Assembly: GCA_002345545.1 (NCBI GenBank)
Contig: DDVW01000017.1
Coordinates: 1 to 45,360 of the forward strand
Reading direction: 5' to 3'
Source of the DNA: Stenotrophomonas sp. UBA2302
GTDB taxonomy: Bacteria; Pseudomonadota; Gammaproteobacteria; Xanthomonadales; Xanthomonadaceae
Length of the DNA: 45,360 nucleotides
Shown here: one piece after another, positions 9,111-17,681 of the stretch
Position numbering within the stretch: position 1 is the stretch's first letter
How the letters are laid out: each line of letters begins with the position of its first letter
The notes under the pieces: model-generated
Told to the model about the DNA's origin: nothing
What the model saw: the letters and a program-made list of their open reading frames with translations, nothing else
Database searches by the model: none
Position numbers and translations under genes: made by a program

Positions 9111-10481
9111 TCAGGTCACCACCTGATAGCAGGGCCTGTAATCCCCGGCGATCTTCATCCGGCGCTGTTCGACGAAGGCACGCAGCAGGCCATCGAGCGC
9201 GTGCATCATTTCCGCATCGCCGTGGATCTTGAACGGCCCGAACTCCTCGATGCGACGCATGCCCTCCTCCTTCACGTTGCCGGCGACGATGCCGGAAAAC
9301 GCGCGGCGCAGGTCCGCTGCCAGTTCGGGAGCCGGACGACCACGATGCAGGTCGAGTGCCGCCATCGCCTCATGGGTGGGAACAAACGGATGCTGGTACT
9401 CGGCCGGAATCTCGACCGACCAGTTGAAGAAGAATGAATCCTTGTGCGCCAGCCGGTATTCGCGCACCCGCTTGATACCTTGGGCCATCTTGCGCGCGAC
9501 TGCCACCGGATCGCCGATGATGATTTCATAGCGCTCGGCGGCCTGCTCACCCAGCGTCAGGCGGATGAAGCGGTCGATCTGTTCGAAATACGGCGCGGCG
9601 ATTGCCGGGCCGCTGAAAATCAACGGGAATGGCAGCGCCTGGTTTTCTTCGCGCAGCAAAATACCCAGCAGGTACAGGATTTCCTCCGCCGTCCCCACAC
9701 CGCCCGGGAATACGATGATGCCGTGACCGAGACGGACAAACGCCTCAAGGCGCTTCTCGATGTCGGGCATGATCACCAGATGGTTGACGATCGGATTGGG
9801 CGACTCGGCGGCGATGATCCCCGGTTCGGTGATGCCGATATAGCGCATATTGCCCTTGCGCTGTTTGGCATGGGCGATGGTGGCGCCCTTCATCGGCCCC
9901 TTCATCGCTCCCGGACCACAACCGGTGCAGATATCCTGGCCACGCAAGCCCAGCTCATAGCCGACCTGCTTGGTGTAAAGGTATTCCTCGCGGGAAATCG
10001 AGTGGCCACCCCAGCACACCACCAGATTCGGCTCACTGGGCTGCAGGATGTGCGCGTTGCGCAGCACCCCGAACACGGCATTGGTGACACCTTCGGAGGT
10101 TTCCAGGTCCGAGGCGTATTCCGGGCCGAGTTCGATGGCCATGTAGGCCAGATCACGTACCACGGAGAACAGCAGCTCGGCGATACCACGGATGATCTCG
10201 CCGTCAACAAACGCCATCGCCGGTGCATTGCTCAGGTCGATGCGCACACCACGATCCTGCTGCGCGACCTGGATATCGAAATCCGGATACAGGTCACGCG
10301 CCGCACGCGGATCATCCGAGGCGCTGCCACTGGTCAACACCGCCAGCGCACAACGGCGCAGCAGCTCGTGCATGCCACCACTAGATGCATCGCGCAGCCG
10401 CGCCACCTCCGCCCGTGACAGCACATCCAGCCCGCCACGCGGGTAGATACGCGCATCCTGCACCGGCAGCGCACGCGCCAT
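9111..10481 (-). CDS. ppnN: Pyrimidine/purine nucleotide 5'-monophosphate nucleosidase PpnN
   Basis: A 456-residue cytosolic enzyme of the YgdH/PpnN family, close to the E. coli length of about 454. It splits nucleoside 5'-monophosphates into base and ribose 5-phosphate and is known in E. coli to be stimulated by (p)ppGpp. The family's N-terminal segment (LDVLSRAEVARL; FVDGEIIR) is followed by a LOG/lysine decarboxylase-like Rossmann core with the hallmark PGGVGTAEE near residue 258, and then a conserved C-terminal domain. The start at 10481 is preferred because AGGAAGGAAGG directly precedes that ATG and the alignment to E. coli YgdH begins there; upstream in-frame ATGs at 10499, 10505, 10511 and 10520 are possible. 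It appears to be a single-gene unit. Confidence 0.93.
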   Translation of the reverse strand: MARALPVQDARIYPRGGLDVLSRAEVARLRDASSGGMHELLRRCALAVLTSGSASDDPRAARDLYPDFDIQVAQQDRGVRIDLSNAPAMAFVDGEIIRGIAELLFSVVRDLAYMAIELGPEYASDLETSEGVTNAVFGVLRNAHILQPSEPNLVVCWGGHSISREEYLYTKQVGYELGLRGQDICTGCGPGAMKGPMKGATIAHAKQRKGNMRYIGITEPGIIAAESPNPIVNHLVIMPDIEKRLEAFVRLGHGIIVFPGGVGTAEEILYLLGILLREENQALPFPLIFSGPAIAAPYFEQIDRFIRLTLGEQAAERYEIIIGDPVAVARKMAQGIKRVREYRLAHKDSFFFNWSVEIPAEYQHPFVPTHEAMAALDLHRGRPAPELAADLRRAFSGIVAGNVKEEGMRRIEEFGPFKIHGDAEMMHALDGLLRAFVEQRRMKIAGDYRPCYQVVT

Positions 10482-10550
10482 ACCTTCCTTCCTGCTCATT
10501 TCCATCGTCATTCCATCCATATCGGCGATCGACTTTAGCGCCGCCCCCGC

Positions 10551-10584
10551 AAAAAGGAAAACGGCCGGGTTGCCCCGGCCGTTC
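10551..10584 (-). terminator. Rho-independent terminator of the Oar-like receptor gene
   Basis: On the minus strand a 10-bp perfect stem (AACGGCCGGG / CCCGGCCGTT) with a 4-nt loop is followed by TTCCTTTTT, about 30 nt after the receptor stop. It is the strongest classical terminator in the window along with that of miaB. Confidence 0.9.
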
Positions 10585-10611
10585 TCGGTTCACATCCGAT
10601 CAGTCAAGCGA

Positions 10612-13600
10612 TCAGAACTTGTACTTCAGGCTGAACATCATCGACCAGCGCGACACAGCGGTGTTGCCCTTGTCGTTGTTGTTCTCCTGGATCGACGCGT
10701 TGTCCGTGCTGCCGGTGAAGTGGTAGAGGTACTTGCCGGTGGCCGGATCGATACCTGCGTAGTTGGCAACACGACGGGTCGAGTAGAAACCGTAATCGTC
10801 GATCAGGCCCCACTTCTTGTTGAGCAGGTTGCCGACGTTCATGATGTCCAGCGCCAGCTCGGTCTTGTGGCCCTTGAAGAAGCCCGGCAGTTCCTGGCTG
10901 ATGCGCACGTCGAAGCTGTTGACCCACTTGGCACGGTGCGAGTTGGCCGGAACCACCTGACCCTTGTAGCCGGCCAGCTCAGGAGTCTTGTCCAGCCATG
11001 CGAAGAAGTCCTTCTCCATCTGCTCGCCACCGGTGAACAGCACATCGCCATAGCCCGACGGCACGTAGAACAGGTCATTGGTGCCAGCACCGTCGCCATT
11101 CACGTCGTTGTAGAAGATGTAGCTGTACGGACGGCCCGAGCGGCCTTCGTAGAACAGGCCGACGCGGGTGGCATTGTCACCGAAGAAATTGTGCTTCCAC
11201 TCGACGGTACCGGTGACGCGATCCTTCATCGCATAACGCGAGTTGTAGGCCACATCGTCGTTGGAGTTGAAGATCAGCGTGTTGTTCCAGTTCGAGGTGT
11301 TCTGCGAACTGGTCAGCGGGCTGACTTCCTTGGCCTGGGTGTAGGTGTAACCCAGCGACCAGCCCCAGTGATCGGTCATCGGCTTGCTCAGCGCGAACGT
11401 CGCCTGCGAGCTGCGACCCTTGCTGGTATTGCGCAGCAACATCACGTCGCCGACGTTGCCCGGGCGGTTGGCCTTGTTGCCAGCACCGTTGGTACCGTTT
11501 TCCATGCCGAACTTGCCGGCATTGTTCGGATCCAGACCCGCCGCATTCCAGAAGATTTCACGGCCGTCCTGACCGATAGCGGTCGGGCCGGCACCTGCGG
11601 CGTTGTACAGGTCCAGGCGCTCGAAATACAGCGCATCGTTGACTTTGGTGAACAGCACCTCGGCCGAAGCGACCATGCCGTACCACGGCAGCTCATGATC
11701 GAACGCCAAGTTGGCCTTCCAGACCGACGGCAGCTTGGTGCCCGGCTCGATCAGGTCCACGTTCATGCGGCCCGAACCCGGAGTCATGCCGGCGGTGGAC
11801 GGCGGCACGGTCGGGTCGAACGCCGGTGCCTGGGCACCCTTGAGGTCGTATTCGACATAGTTCAGGCCGGTGTTCTGGTAGGCGCCGGCCAGCCAGACGT
11901 TCGGAGCAGCACCGCCGAACAGGCCCACGCCACCACGCAGCTGGGTCGGACGCTCGCTGTCGAAGGTGTAGTTGAAGCCGAAGCGCGGCTGCACCAGCTT
12001 GTCGTCAACCAGGTTGGTGTTGTTGTAACCGTAGATCTTTTCGATCTCCGGGTTGTACAGACGCTGGTCACTGAAGTCCGGCATGTCGATACGCACGCCG
12101 AACATCAGGTTCAGGTTGTAGTTGATCGCCCAGGTGTCCTGCACGAACACACCGGTATTCTTCAGGTTGAACGAGGCCGGGATGTCGGCAATGCTGCCGC
12201 CGTTCGGACGCGGCGCGCGCAGCTGGTACTGGCTCGGCTTGCCCGCCAGGAAGTCCTGCAGGTTGTTGAAGGTGTAAACGCCATTGAGGTTACGACCGTA
12301 GAAATTCATCAGGTCGTTGTCGGAATAGTCGAAACCGAACTTGACGGTGTGATCGCCGACATACCAGGTAGCGGCACCGAAGGCGCTCAGCTCCTTGGAT
12401 TCCACAATGTTGACGTGGCTGTTCTGCTCGGTACCGAACAGCAGGGCATCACGGCCATTGGCGCCAAAGCCATTGATGCGGATATGCGGAAGATCGACCG
12501 TCGGCACGCGGTTGGCCGAGTAATCCTTGTGCGAAACCTTGAACTCGGTGGAGAAGTTTTCCGACCAGTCGGAGAACAGCTCGCCCATCCAGGTTTCATA
12601 GATCTTCGGCTGCGAGTACCAGTGGCTGCTCAGCGAAACAGTACTACTGCCCAGACCCGGGAAGCGCATCACGTCCTGCTGCATCTTGTTGTAACGCAGG
12701 GCGGCACGGTGGTTGTCGCTGATGTTCCAGTCCAGCTTGACCGCGTATTCTTCGATCTCGGTCTTGTTGGCCGGTGCATTCAGGCTGCCGATGTCATAGC
12801 CCAGACCCGACATGTAGTTCTGCGCCGCGGTGATATCGGCATCGGTGACGTTGCCCTTGCCATACGGGCCATCGCTCAGGCTGGTGCCCGGTGCGGAACG
12901 CTCGTACTTCTCGTAGTTGGCAAAGAAGAACAGCTTGTCCTTGATGATCGGGCCGCCCAGGGTCATGCCATAGGTGGTTTCGTCCTCGAAGCCGTTGAAG
13001 TCACCCTTGTCGCCTTCCAGGCGGGTACGCACCATGTCCTTGTCGCGATACGCGCCATAGACGGTGCCGTGGAATTCGTTGGTACCCGACTTGGTCACGG
13101 CGTTGATCACCGCACCGGTACCACCGTAGATGGTGGTGTCGTAGTTGGCCAGGTCGATGTTGATTTCCTGGATGGCATCCATCGACACCGGCTGACGCTC
13201 GGTCGGCAGGTTGTTCGACTCCAGGCCGAACGGGTCGCCCGCGCCGATACCGTCGATGCGGATGGCGTTGAAGCGGGTGTTCTGGCCACCGGCGGAGATC
13301 GCGCCGTCAGACTTGCTGACCTGCGAGATGCGCGGGTCAAGACGGATGTAATCCTGGATGTTGCGGTTGGCCGACGGCAGCGCTTCCATCTGCTCGCGGG
13401 TCACGTTGGTGCCGGTACCCATCTTGTTGGCACTGAAGATTTCCGAGCCACCGGCCACGGCCATCACCTGCACCGCTTCCAGCGTGGTCGCCGTCAGGTC
13501 GCCGGTCAGGGCGGCATTGACGGTGTTGACCTGGTTCAGATTCAGGTACACGCCGTCTTCGGTCTTGGTGCCTTCACCCGACTTGGTGATGGTGATGGTG

Positions 13601-13845
13601 TACGGACCACCCACGCGCAGGCCGCGCGCGTTGTAACGGCCGGCGGCATCGGTGGTTGCACGGCTGACCGTGCCCGACTCGACGTGGGTGATGGTGACTT
13701 CAGCACCAGCCACCGGCGAGCCGCCGTTGTTGACGACCTGGCCGCCGACGCCGGCGGAGGTGCTCTGGGCAAACGCAGGCGCAGCCGCAAGTGCGGCCAC
13801 GAGACCAAGGGCAAGCTTGGACATCCGAATGCGTGGGTGATTCAT
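10612..13845 (-). CDS. Oar-like TonB-dependent outer-membrane receptor
   Basis: A 1077-residue outer-membrane protein of the Oar-like TonB-dependent receptor type common in Xanthomonadaceae. It has a signal peptide ending AAPAFA at residue 26, then a carboxypeptidase regulatory-like (CnaB-type) domain at about 33-110 (SPVAGAEVTI, TTDAAGRYNARGL), a plug domain at about 130-260 (NIQDYIRLDPR, TRFNAIRIDGIGAGDP), and a long beta-barrel. The chain ends in SLKYKF, with the terminal Phe expected for BAM insertion. Substrate is unknown; such receptors are often linked to peptide or glycan uptake or to adhesion. The ATG at 13845 is used, though MSKLALG seven codons on (ATG at 13824) is possible and would still leave a signal peptide. 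The gene stands alone with its own terminator. A continuous open frame on the opposite strand is a codon-bias shadow. Confidence 0.93.
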   Translation of the reverse strand: MNHPRIRMSKLALGLVAALAAAPAFAQSTSAGVGGQVVNNGGSPVAGAEVTITHVESGTVSRATTDAAGRYNARGLRVGGPYTITITKSGEGTKTEDGVYLNLNQVNTVNAALTGDLTATTLEAVQVMAVAGGSEIFSANKMGTGTNVTREQMEALPSANRNIQDYIRLDPRISQVSKSDGAISAGGQNTRFNAIRIDGIGAGDPFGLESNNLPTERQPVSMDAIQEINIDLANYDTTIYGGTGAVINAVTKSGTNEFHGTVYGAYRDKDMVRTRLEGDKGDFNGFEDETTYGMTLGGPIIKDKLFFFANYEKYERSAPGTSLSDGPYGKGNVTDADITAAQNYMSGLGYDIGSLNAPANKTEIEEYAVKLDWNISDNHRAALRYNKMQQDVMRFPGLGSSTVSLSSHWYSQPKIYETWMGELFSDWSENFSTEFKVSHKDYSANRVPTVDLPHIRINGFGANGRDALLFGTEQNSHVNIVESKELSAFGAATWYVGDHTVKFGFDYSDNDLMNFYGRNLNGVYTFNNLQDFLAGKPSQYQLRAPRPNGGSIADIPASFNLKNTGVFVQDTWAINYNLNLMFGVRIDMPDFSDQRLYNPEIEKIYGYNNTNLVDDKLVQPRFGFNYTFDSERPTQLRGGVGLFGGAAPNVWLAGAYQNTGLNYVEYDLKGAQAPAFDPTVPPSTAGMTPGSGRMNVDLIEPGTKLPSVWKANLAFDHELPWYGMVASAEVLFTKVNDALYFERLDLYNAAGAGPTAIGQDGREIFWNAAGLDPNNAGKFGMENGTNGAGNKANRPGNVGDVMLLRNTSKGRSSQATFALSKPMTDHWGWSLGYTYTQAKEVSPLTSSQNTSNWNNTLIFNSNDDVAYNSRYAMKDRVTGTVEWKHNFFGDNATRVGLFYEGRSGRPYSYIFYNDVNGDGAGTNDLFYVPSGYGDVLFTGGEQMEKDFFAWLDKTPELAGYKGQVVPANSHRAKWVNSFDVRISQELPGFFKGHKTELALDIMNVGNLLNKKWGLIDDYGFYSTRRVANYAGIDPATGKYLYHFTGSTDNASIQENNNDKGNTAVSRWSMMFSLKYKF

Positions 13846-13965
13846 TGTGGGTAGCCTCGATACGAGTTGGCGATTGAGAAAAAACGCGATCCATCAGCCC
13901 CGGGGTCAACCGGGCGCCTGATCGGCTTGAATCTGGGTCCCTTCCGGAGCGGTTTCAGTCGCAAC

Positions 13966-13989
13966 GGTTAAGATAAGGTTAACACGTTA
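13966..13989 (-). promoter_or_regulatory. Phased GGTTAA repeats in the leader of the Oar-like gene
   Basis: GGTTAA occurs at 13966-13971 and again at 13977-13982, exactly 11 bp apart, with a related ACGTTA at 13984-13989. They lie in an A+T-richer patch about 120-145 nt upstream of the receptor start. One helical turn of spacing suggests a regulator or sigma-factor site, but no match to a known consensus is claimed. The rest of the 214-nt gap 13846-14059 shows nothing clear. Confidence 0.3.
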
Positions 13990-14059
13990 GACGCCAAATA
14001 TGACTGCAACAAGACAATCGTGACGCAGCGCAACAACCCCGGCTTTTCGGATCAACGGG

Positions 14060-14653
14060 TTAGCCGAGCGACGCCAGGTAGGCGGCAATACCATCCAGCA
14101 GCATCTGCACCGAAAGAGCGACAAGCAGCATGCCCATCAGCCGCTCCAGCGCCGTCAGCGCACGCGCCCCGAGCACCTTGTAAAGCAGGGTGGCGGACAT
14201 CAGGATCGCGGCGGTCGCGCCCCATGCCAACAGCAGCGCGACACTCCAGTCCAACAACCGGCCGGGCTCGTTGCTGCCCATCAGCATGACCGCGGCCATG
14301 CCCGAAGGGCCGGCGATCAGCGGGATGGCCATCGGCACGATGAACGGCTCACCGTCCGGCACCGCCCCCATCAGTCCTTCCGGACGCGGGAAAATCATGC
14401 GGATACCGATCAGGAACAGCACGATGCCGCCGGCGATGGCGACGGACTCCTGGCGCAGATGCATCAGTTCCAATGCGTACTTGCCGACCCACAGGAAGGC
14501 CATCAGCACCGCCAGTGCGATCAGCAGCTCGCGCACCAGCACGATGCGCTGCCGGCGGGGCGGCAGCGGCTTCAGCAGACTCAGGAACACCGGGATATTG
14601 CCCAGCGGATCCAGAATCAGGAACAGCAGCAGGGCTGCCGAAAGGATGGTCAC
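14060..14653 (-). CDS. MarC/YhgN-family integral membrane protein
   Basis: A 197-residue inner-membrane protein of the MarC (UPF0056) family, the same length as E. coli YhgN. About six hydrophobic helices are seen. Family features include FLILDPLGNIPVFLSLL near the N terminus, the FLIGIRMIFP segment, and PLIAGPSGMAAVML near residue 120. Molecular function in this family is unknown; an old link of MarC to multidrug resistance was not confirmed. The GTG at 14653 is the start, since it overlaps the upstream SDR stop in GTGA and puts the first helix at the N terminus; a longer in-frame reading is antisense-like arginine-rich sequence inside the SDR gene. It is the last gene of grxD-SDR-marC. Confidence 0.9.
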   Translation of the reverse strand: MTILSAALLLFLILDPLGNIPVFLSLLKPLPPRRQRIVLVRELLIALAVLMAFLWVGKYALELMHLRQESVAIAGGIVLFLIGIRMIFPRPEGLMGAVPDGEPFIVPMAIPLIAGPSGMAAVMLMGSNEPGRLLDWSVALLLAWGATAAILMSATLLYKVLGARALTALERLMGMLLVALSVQMLLDGIAAYLASLG

Positions 14654-15393
14654 ACACCCGGTTCCATGACAGTCCCGCGCCAACGCACCCCGTCGGCGGA
14701 CAGCAACTGCACGCAGGCATGGGCATAGGTGGCCGGGTCGACCGGGACGAGATCTTCCTCGTGGGTGTAGGCGCGGGCGCGCAAGGCGGTGCGCATCGGC
14801 CCGGGCTGCAACCCGCAAACCCTCACCGGGCCATTGCGCAATTCGTGGTGCAGGCTGTCGAGCAGGCCGCGCTGGCCATACTGTGCGGCGCCATAGCCGC
14901 CCCAGTAGGCCTGTCCCACGCGCTTGGGATCATCCAGAGTGAACACCACCGCCGCATCCTGCCGTTTCAGCAGCAGCGGCAGGCAGGCCTGCGTCAACCA
15001 GGCGCGCGCGGTCAGGTTCACATGGATGGCCCGGGCGAATGCGGCAGGGTCGCCCAGGGCGAAAGGCGACAGCCCGGCAAAATTGGCGGCGCAGTGCAAC
15101 AGCCCGTCCAGTTGCCCGAGCTCGGCTTCCAGCCGCTCGGCCAGGGTCGCGAAGTCATCGGGCGTCGCACCTTCCAGGTCCAGCGGATACAGCAGCGGCT
15201 CGGGACCGAGTTGCGCGGCGCTGTCATAGACGCGGTTGAGCTTGGCCACCTTGCGGCCCAGCAGCACCACAGTCGCCCCGGCACTGGCGCAGGCCTGTAC
15301 CGCCGCGGTGCCGAGTCCGCCCGCCGCACCGGTCACCAGCACCACACGGCCTGCCAGTTCGCCGCGCCCTTGTGTCAATGTCTGTGCACTCAC
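14650..15393 (-). CDS. Short-chain dehydrogenase family protein (YciK-like), catalytic residues missing
   Basis: A 247-residue SDR-fold protein resembling the YciK group. The dinucleotide-binding motif TGAAGGLG is intact at 21-28, and a CAANFAGL segment stands in the NNAG position. The tetrad Asn (N126, HVNLTAR) and Tyr (Y167) are present, but the usual YxxxK reads YGAAQ, with Gln171 for Lys, and the Ser expected 13 residues before Tyr is Asp154 (FTLDDP). It may therefore bind a nucleotide without normal oxidoreductase chemistry. The start is GTG at 15393, overlapping the grxD stop as GTGA. Tight coupling to grxD and marC suggests co-expression but gives no clear function. Confidence 0.85.
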   Translation of the reverse strand: MSAQTLTQGRGELAGRVVLVTGAAGGLGTAAVQACASAGATVVLLGRKVAKLNRVYDSAAQLGPEPLLYPLDLEGATPDDFATLAERLEAELGQLDGLLHCAANFAGLSPFALGDPAAFARAIHVNLTARAWLTQACLPLLLKRQDAAVVFTLDDPKRVGQAYWGGYGAAQYGQRGLLDSLHHELRNGPVRVCGLQPGPMRTALRARAYTHEEDLVPVDPATYAHACVQLLSADGVRWRGTVMEPGV

Positions 15394-15710
15394 GCCTGGC
15401 CCGCCTCGGCAACGATGCGCTTGAGCTCGCCGGACTCCAGCAGCTCAAGGATGATGTCGCAGCCGCCGATCAGCTCGCCGTGCATGAAGAACTGCGGGAA
15501 CGTCGGCCAGTTGGAATAGCGCGGCAGGTTGGCCCGCACCTCGGGAAACTCCAGCACATTGATGGTGCGCAGCTGCGTCGCGCCAGCCGCCATCAACGCC
15601 TGCACCGCACGACTGGAAAAGCCGCACATCGGGTACGTCGGCGTCCCTTTCATGAATAGAACGAGCGGGTGTTGTTCCAGTTCGGCCTGGATCTGCTCCA
15701 TCACCGGCAT
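15390..15710 (-). CDS. grxD: Monothiol CGFS glutaredoxin (Grx4/GrxD)
   Basis: A 106-residue monothiol glutaredoxin. The active site PMCGFS has Cys29, and the conserved lysine KGTP (21-24), the WPTFPQFF strand with its cis-Pro, and the GGCDI glutathione-binding turn are all present, matching the family closely in length and order. These proteins bind a glutathione-ligated [2Fe-2S] cluster as dimers or with BolA and help deliver Fe-S clusters in the cytosol. GGGAG lies 7 nt before the ATG at 15710; an ATG three codons later is an alternative. It is the first gene of a coupled operon with the SDR gene and marC, and is transcribed divergently from sodB, with 121 nt shared between them. Confidence 0.95.
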   Translation of the reverse strand: MPVMEQIQAELEQHPLVLFMKGTPTYPMCGFSSRAVQALMAAGATQLRTINVLEFPEVRANLPRYSNWPTFPQFFMHGELIGGCDIILELLESGELKRIVAEAGQA

Positions 15711-15831
15711 TCAAATACTCCCAGCTGCTACGAAAGAACGGCCCATCCGGTCGGATAGACTTTCCCGTGGCTGCCAATTGTAAGCCGAGCCGGTCAGCTG
15801 CCGGCACCTTTGCACCCAAAAGATCCGGATC

Positions 15832-16410
15832 ATGCCCCTCGAACTGCCAGAACTGCCCTACGCCCTCTCCACCCTGCAGCCGCATATTTCAGCCTCGGCG
15901 CTGGAGCTGCACCATGGCCAGCATCACCGCGCCTATGTAGAGGCGGTCAACACCCGCATCGCCGGCACCGCTCTGGCAGAGGCGCCGCTGGAGCAGATCG
16001 TCCGCAACAGCCAGGGCAGCCTGTTCGAGGCTGCCGCGCAAGCCTGGAACCACGCCTTCTTCTGGCAGTGCCTGCATCCGCGTGCCGGCGGCGAGCCGCA
16101 CGGCGTACTGGCCGAGCGGGTCAACCGGCACTTTGGCGGCGTGGAAAAACTGCGCGAGGAATTCAACCGGGCTGCACTGGCACTGTTCGGCTCGGGCTGG
16201 ATATGGCTGGTGCAACACCCGGACGGCAAGCTGGCGGTGGTCAGCACCCGCAACGCGAATACCCCGCTGACCGGCGAAAGCACGCCACTGCTGGCGTGTG
16301 ATGTGTGGGAGCACGCCTATTACAGCGATTACCAGAACGACCGCGCACGCTATCTGCAGGCCTTCTGGAAGCTGGTGAACTGGGATTTCGTCGGCGCGCA
16401 GTTGCGGTAA
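15832..16410 (+). CDS. sodB: Iron superoxide dismutase SodB
   Basis: A 192-residue Fe/Mn superoxide dismutase that converts superoxide to oxygen and peroxide in the cytosol. The metal ligands align as His27, His74 (WNHAFFW), Asp157 and His161 (DVWEHAYY). Gln70, in the AQAWNH segment, is the N-terminal-side Gln typical of iron enzymes. The length equals that of E. coli SodB. The upstream AAAAGA is a weak ribosome site. The gene is divergent from grxD, which makes a shared iron or oxidative control region plausible, but no Fur box could be recognised in 15711-15831. GTAG-type palindromic repeats follow the stop. Confidence 0.95.
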   Translation: MPLELPELPYALSTLQPHISASALELHHGQHHRAYVEAVNTRIAGTALAEAPLEQIVRNSQGSLFEAAAQAWNHAFFWQCLHPRAGGEPHGVLAERVNRHFGGVEKLREEFNRAALALFGSGWIWLVQHPDGKLAVVSTRNANTPLTGESTPLLACDVWEHAYYSDYQNDRARYLQAFWKLVNWDFVGAQLR

Positions 16411-16418
16411 CTGCGCTG

Positions 16419-16471
16419 GTAGATGCGGGGCTTGCCGGTGAAGCCCCGTGCCGGGCAAGCCCGGCATCTGC
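16419..16471 (+). repeat. GTAG-type palindromic repeat (REP-like), two hairpins
   Basis: Starting with GTAG at 16419, the element forms an 8-bp hairpin (CGGGGCTT / AAGCCCCG, 16426-16448) and a second one (TGCCGGGC / GCCCGGCA, 16449-16466), with outer GATGC / GCATC arms. GTAG-ended palindromes of this kind are known as dispersed repeats in Stenotrophomonas and relatives. It lies between the convergent genes sodB and purK. Confidence 0.8.
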
Positions 16472-16491
16472 AGCATGCCTTCCCGGTAACG

Positions 16492-16518
16492 CCCTGTCGC
16501 GAGTCACCTCGCTCCTAC
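16492..16518 (-). repeat. Second GTAG-type palindromic repeat, opposite orientation
   Basis: Read on the minus strand it begins GTAGGAGCGAGG and folds on GCGAG / CTCGC (16499-16512) with a 4-nt loop, ending in CAGGG. It faces the first element about 20 nt away, so the pair looks like an inverted REP doublet. The gap 16411-16538 holds only these repeats. Confidence 0.75.
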
Positions 16519-16538
16519 GGCCGGGTGCCGTGGCTGGC

Positions 16539-17681
16539 TCAACCGCGCAGCGCGCGGACCACCGGCTCGACCTGCGCCTGCCGGCCCAGCGCCGTTCCCA
16601 CCTGTTCCAGCGCGGTGGCCAGTGCTTCGGCCGAGTCCTCGCGCAGATTGGCATGGCCGACCTTGCGTCCTTCACGCGGCGACTTGCCATAGTCGTGCCA
16701 ATGCCCGCCCGGCACGGCCAGCACCGCCGCCGCGTCCGGCATCTGCCCCAGCCAGTTCAGCATGCAGGCATGACCGAGCACGCGGGTATCGCCCAGCGGC
16801 AGACCCAGCACCGCGCGGAGGTGGTTCTCGAACTGCGACGTCTCGGCACCATCACTGGTCCAATGGCCGGAGTTGTGCACGCGCGGCGCCATCTCGTTGA
16901 CCAGCAGCTCCTCACCGCGACAGAACAGTTCCAGCGCGAACACGCCCACATAGTCCAGCCGCTCGGCGACGCGCCGGGCGTAGTTCATGGCCATTTCGTA
17001 CTGCGCCGCGGTGGCCTTCGCCGGGACCAGACTGGCCGACAGCACGCCATCGACATGCCAGTTGCCGGTCAGCGGCCATGCCCGGAACTGGCCATCACGC
17101 CCACGCACCGCCACCACGCTGACCTCGCGGTCAAAGGCCACGAAGCCCTCCAGGATCAGACCGGTCTTTTCGACCTGAGCGCCCAGCGCCTGCCAGGCCG
17201 CATCGATATCCGCTTCGCTGCGCAGGCGGAACTGGCCCTTGCCGTCATAGCCGAGGCGGCGGGTCTTGAGGATGCACGGCAGCCCGAACTCGCCGACCCT
17301 AGCGGCCAGCTCATCACGGCTGCGGATGTCGGCAAACGGCGGCAGCGGAATCCCCAACTCCTGGAACAGGGTCTTCTCGCTCAAGCGGTCCTGCGCCACG
17401 GCCAGGGCGACCGGATTCGGGAACACAGGCTTGCGCTCGGCCAGCCAGCGCGCACTGGCGGCCGGCACGTTCTCGAAATCGAAGGTGAGCACATCCACCT
17501 TGGCAGCGAATTCGGCCAATGCCTGCAGATCGTCGAATGCGCCGACCTGCAACGGCGCCACCTGTCCGGCGCAGGCATCGGCAGCCGGATCGAACACCGC
17601 CACCCGGACCCCGAGCGGCGCAGCCGCCAGCGCCATCATCCGGGCCAGCTGCCCGCCACCGAGAATACCGACCGTGATCAT
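16539..17681 (-). CDS. purK: N5-carboxyaminoimidazole ribonucleotide synthase PurK
   Basis: A 380-residue ATP-grasp enzyme of purine synthesis. It uses ATP and bicarbonate to turn 5-aminoimidazole ribonucleotide into N5-CAIR. The N-terminal [11 protein letters not shown] (5-15) is the family signature. The ATP-grasp core shows [14 protein letters not shown] near residue 150, [16 protein letters not shown] near 200, and the metal-binding [17 protein letters not shown] near 280. The product feeds PurE, whose gene lies directly upstream and whose stop overlaps this ATG in ATGA, so the two are translated together. Confidence 0.97.
   Translation of the reverse strand: MITVGILGGGQLARMMALAAAPLGVRVAVFDPAADACAGQVAPLQVGAFDDLQALAEFAAKVDVLTFDFENVPAASARWLAERKPVFPNPVALAVAQDRLSEKTLFQELGIPLPPFADIRSRDELAARVGEFGLPCILKTRRLGYDGKGQFRLRSEADIDAAWQALGAQVEKTGLILEGFVAFDREVSVVAVRGRDGQFRAWPLTGNWHVDGVLSASLVPAKATAAQYEMAMNYARRVAERLDYVGVFALELFCRGEELLVNEMAPRVHNSGHWTSDGAETSQFENHLRAVLGLPLGDTRVLGHACMLNWLGQMPDAAAVLAVPGGHWHDYGKSPREGRKVGHANLREDSAEALATALEQVGTALGRQAQVEPVVRALRG

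Noticed and set aside
10570..13854. A 1094-codon open frame on the plus strand, antisense to the Oar-like receptor
   Set aside because: It mirrors the receptor gene almost end to end, has a composition biased to Val, Arg, His and Gly, and shows no domain. It is a by-product of G+C-rich codon use.
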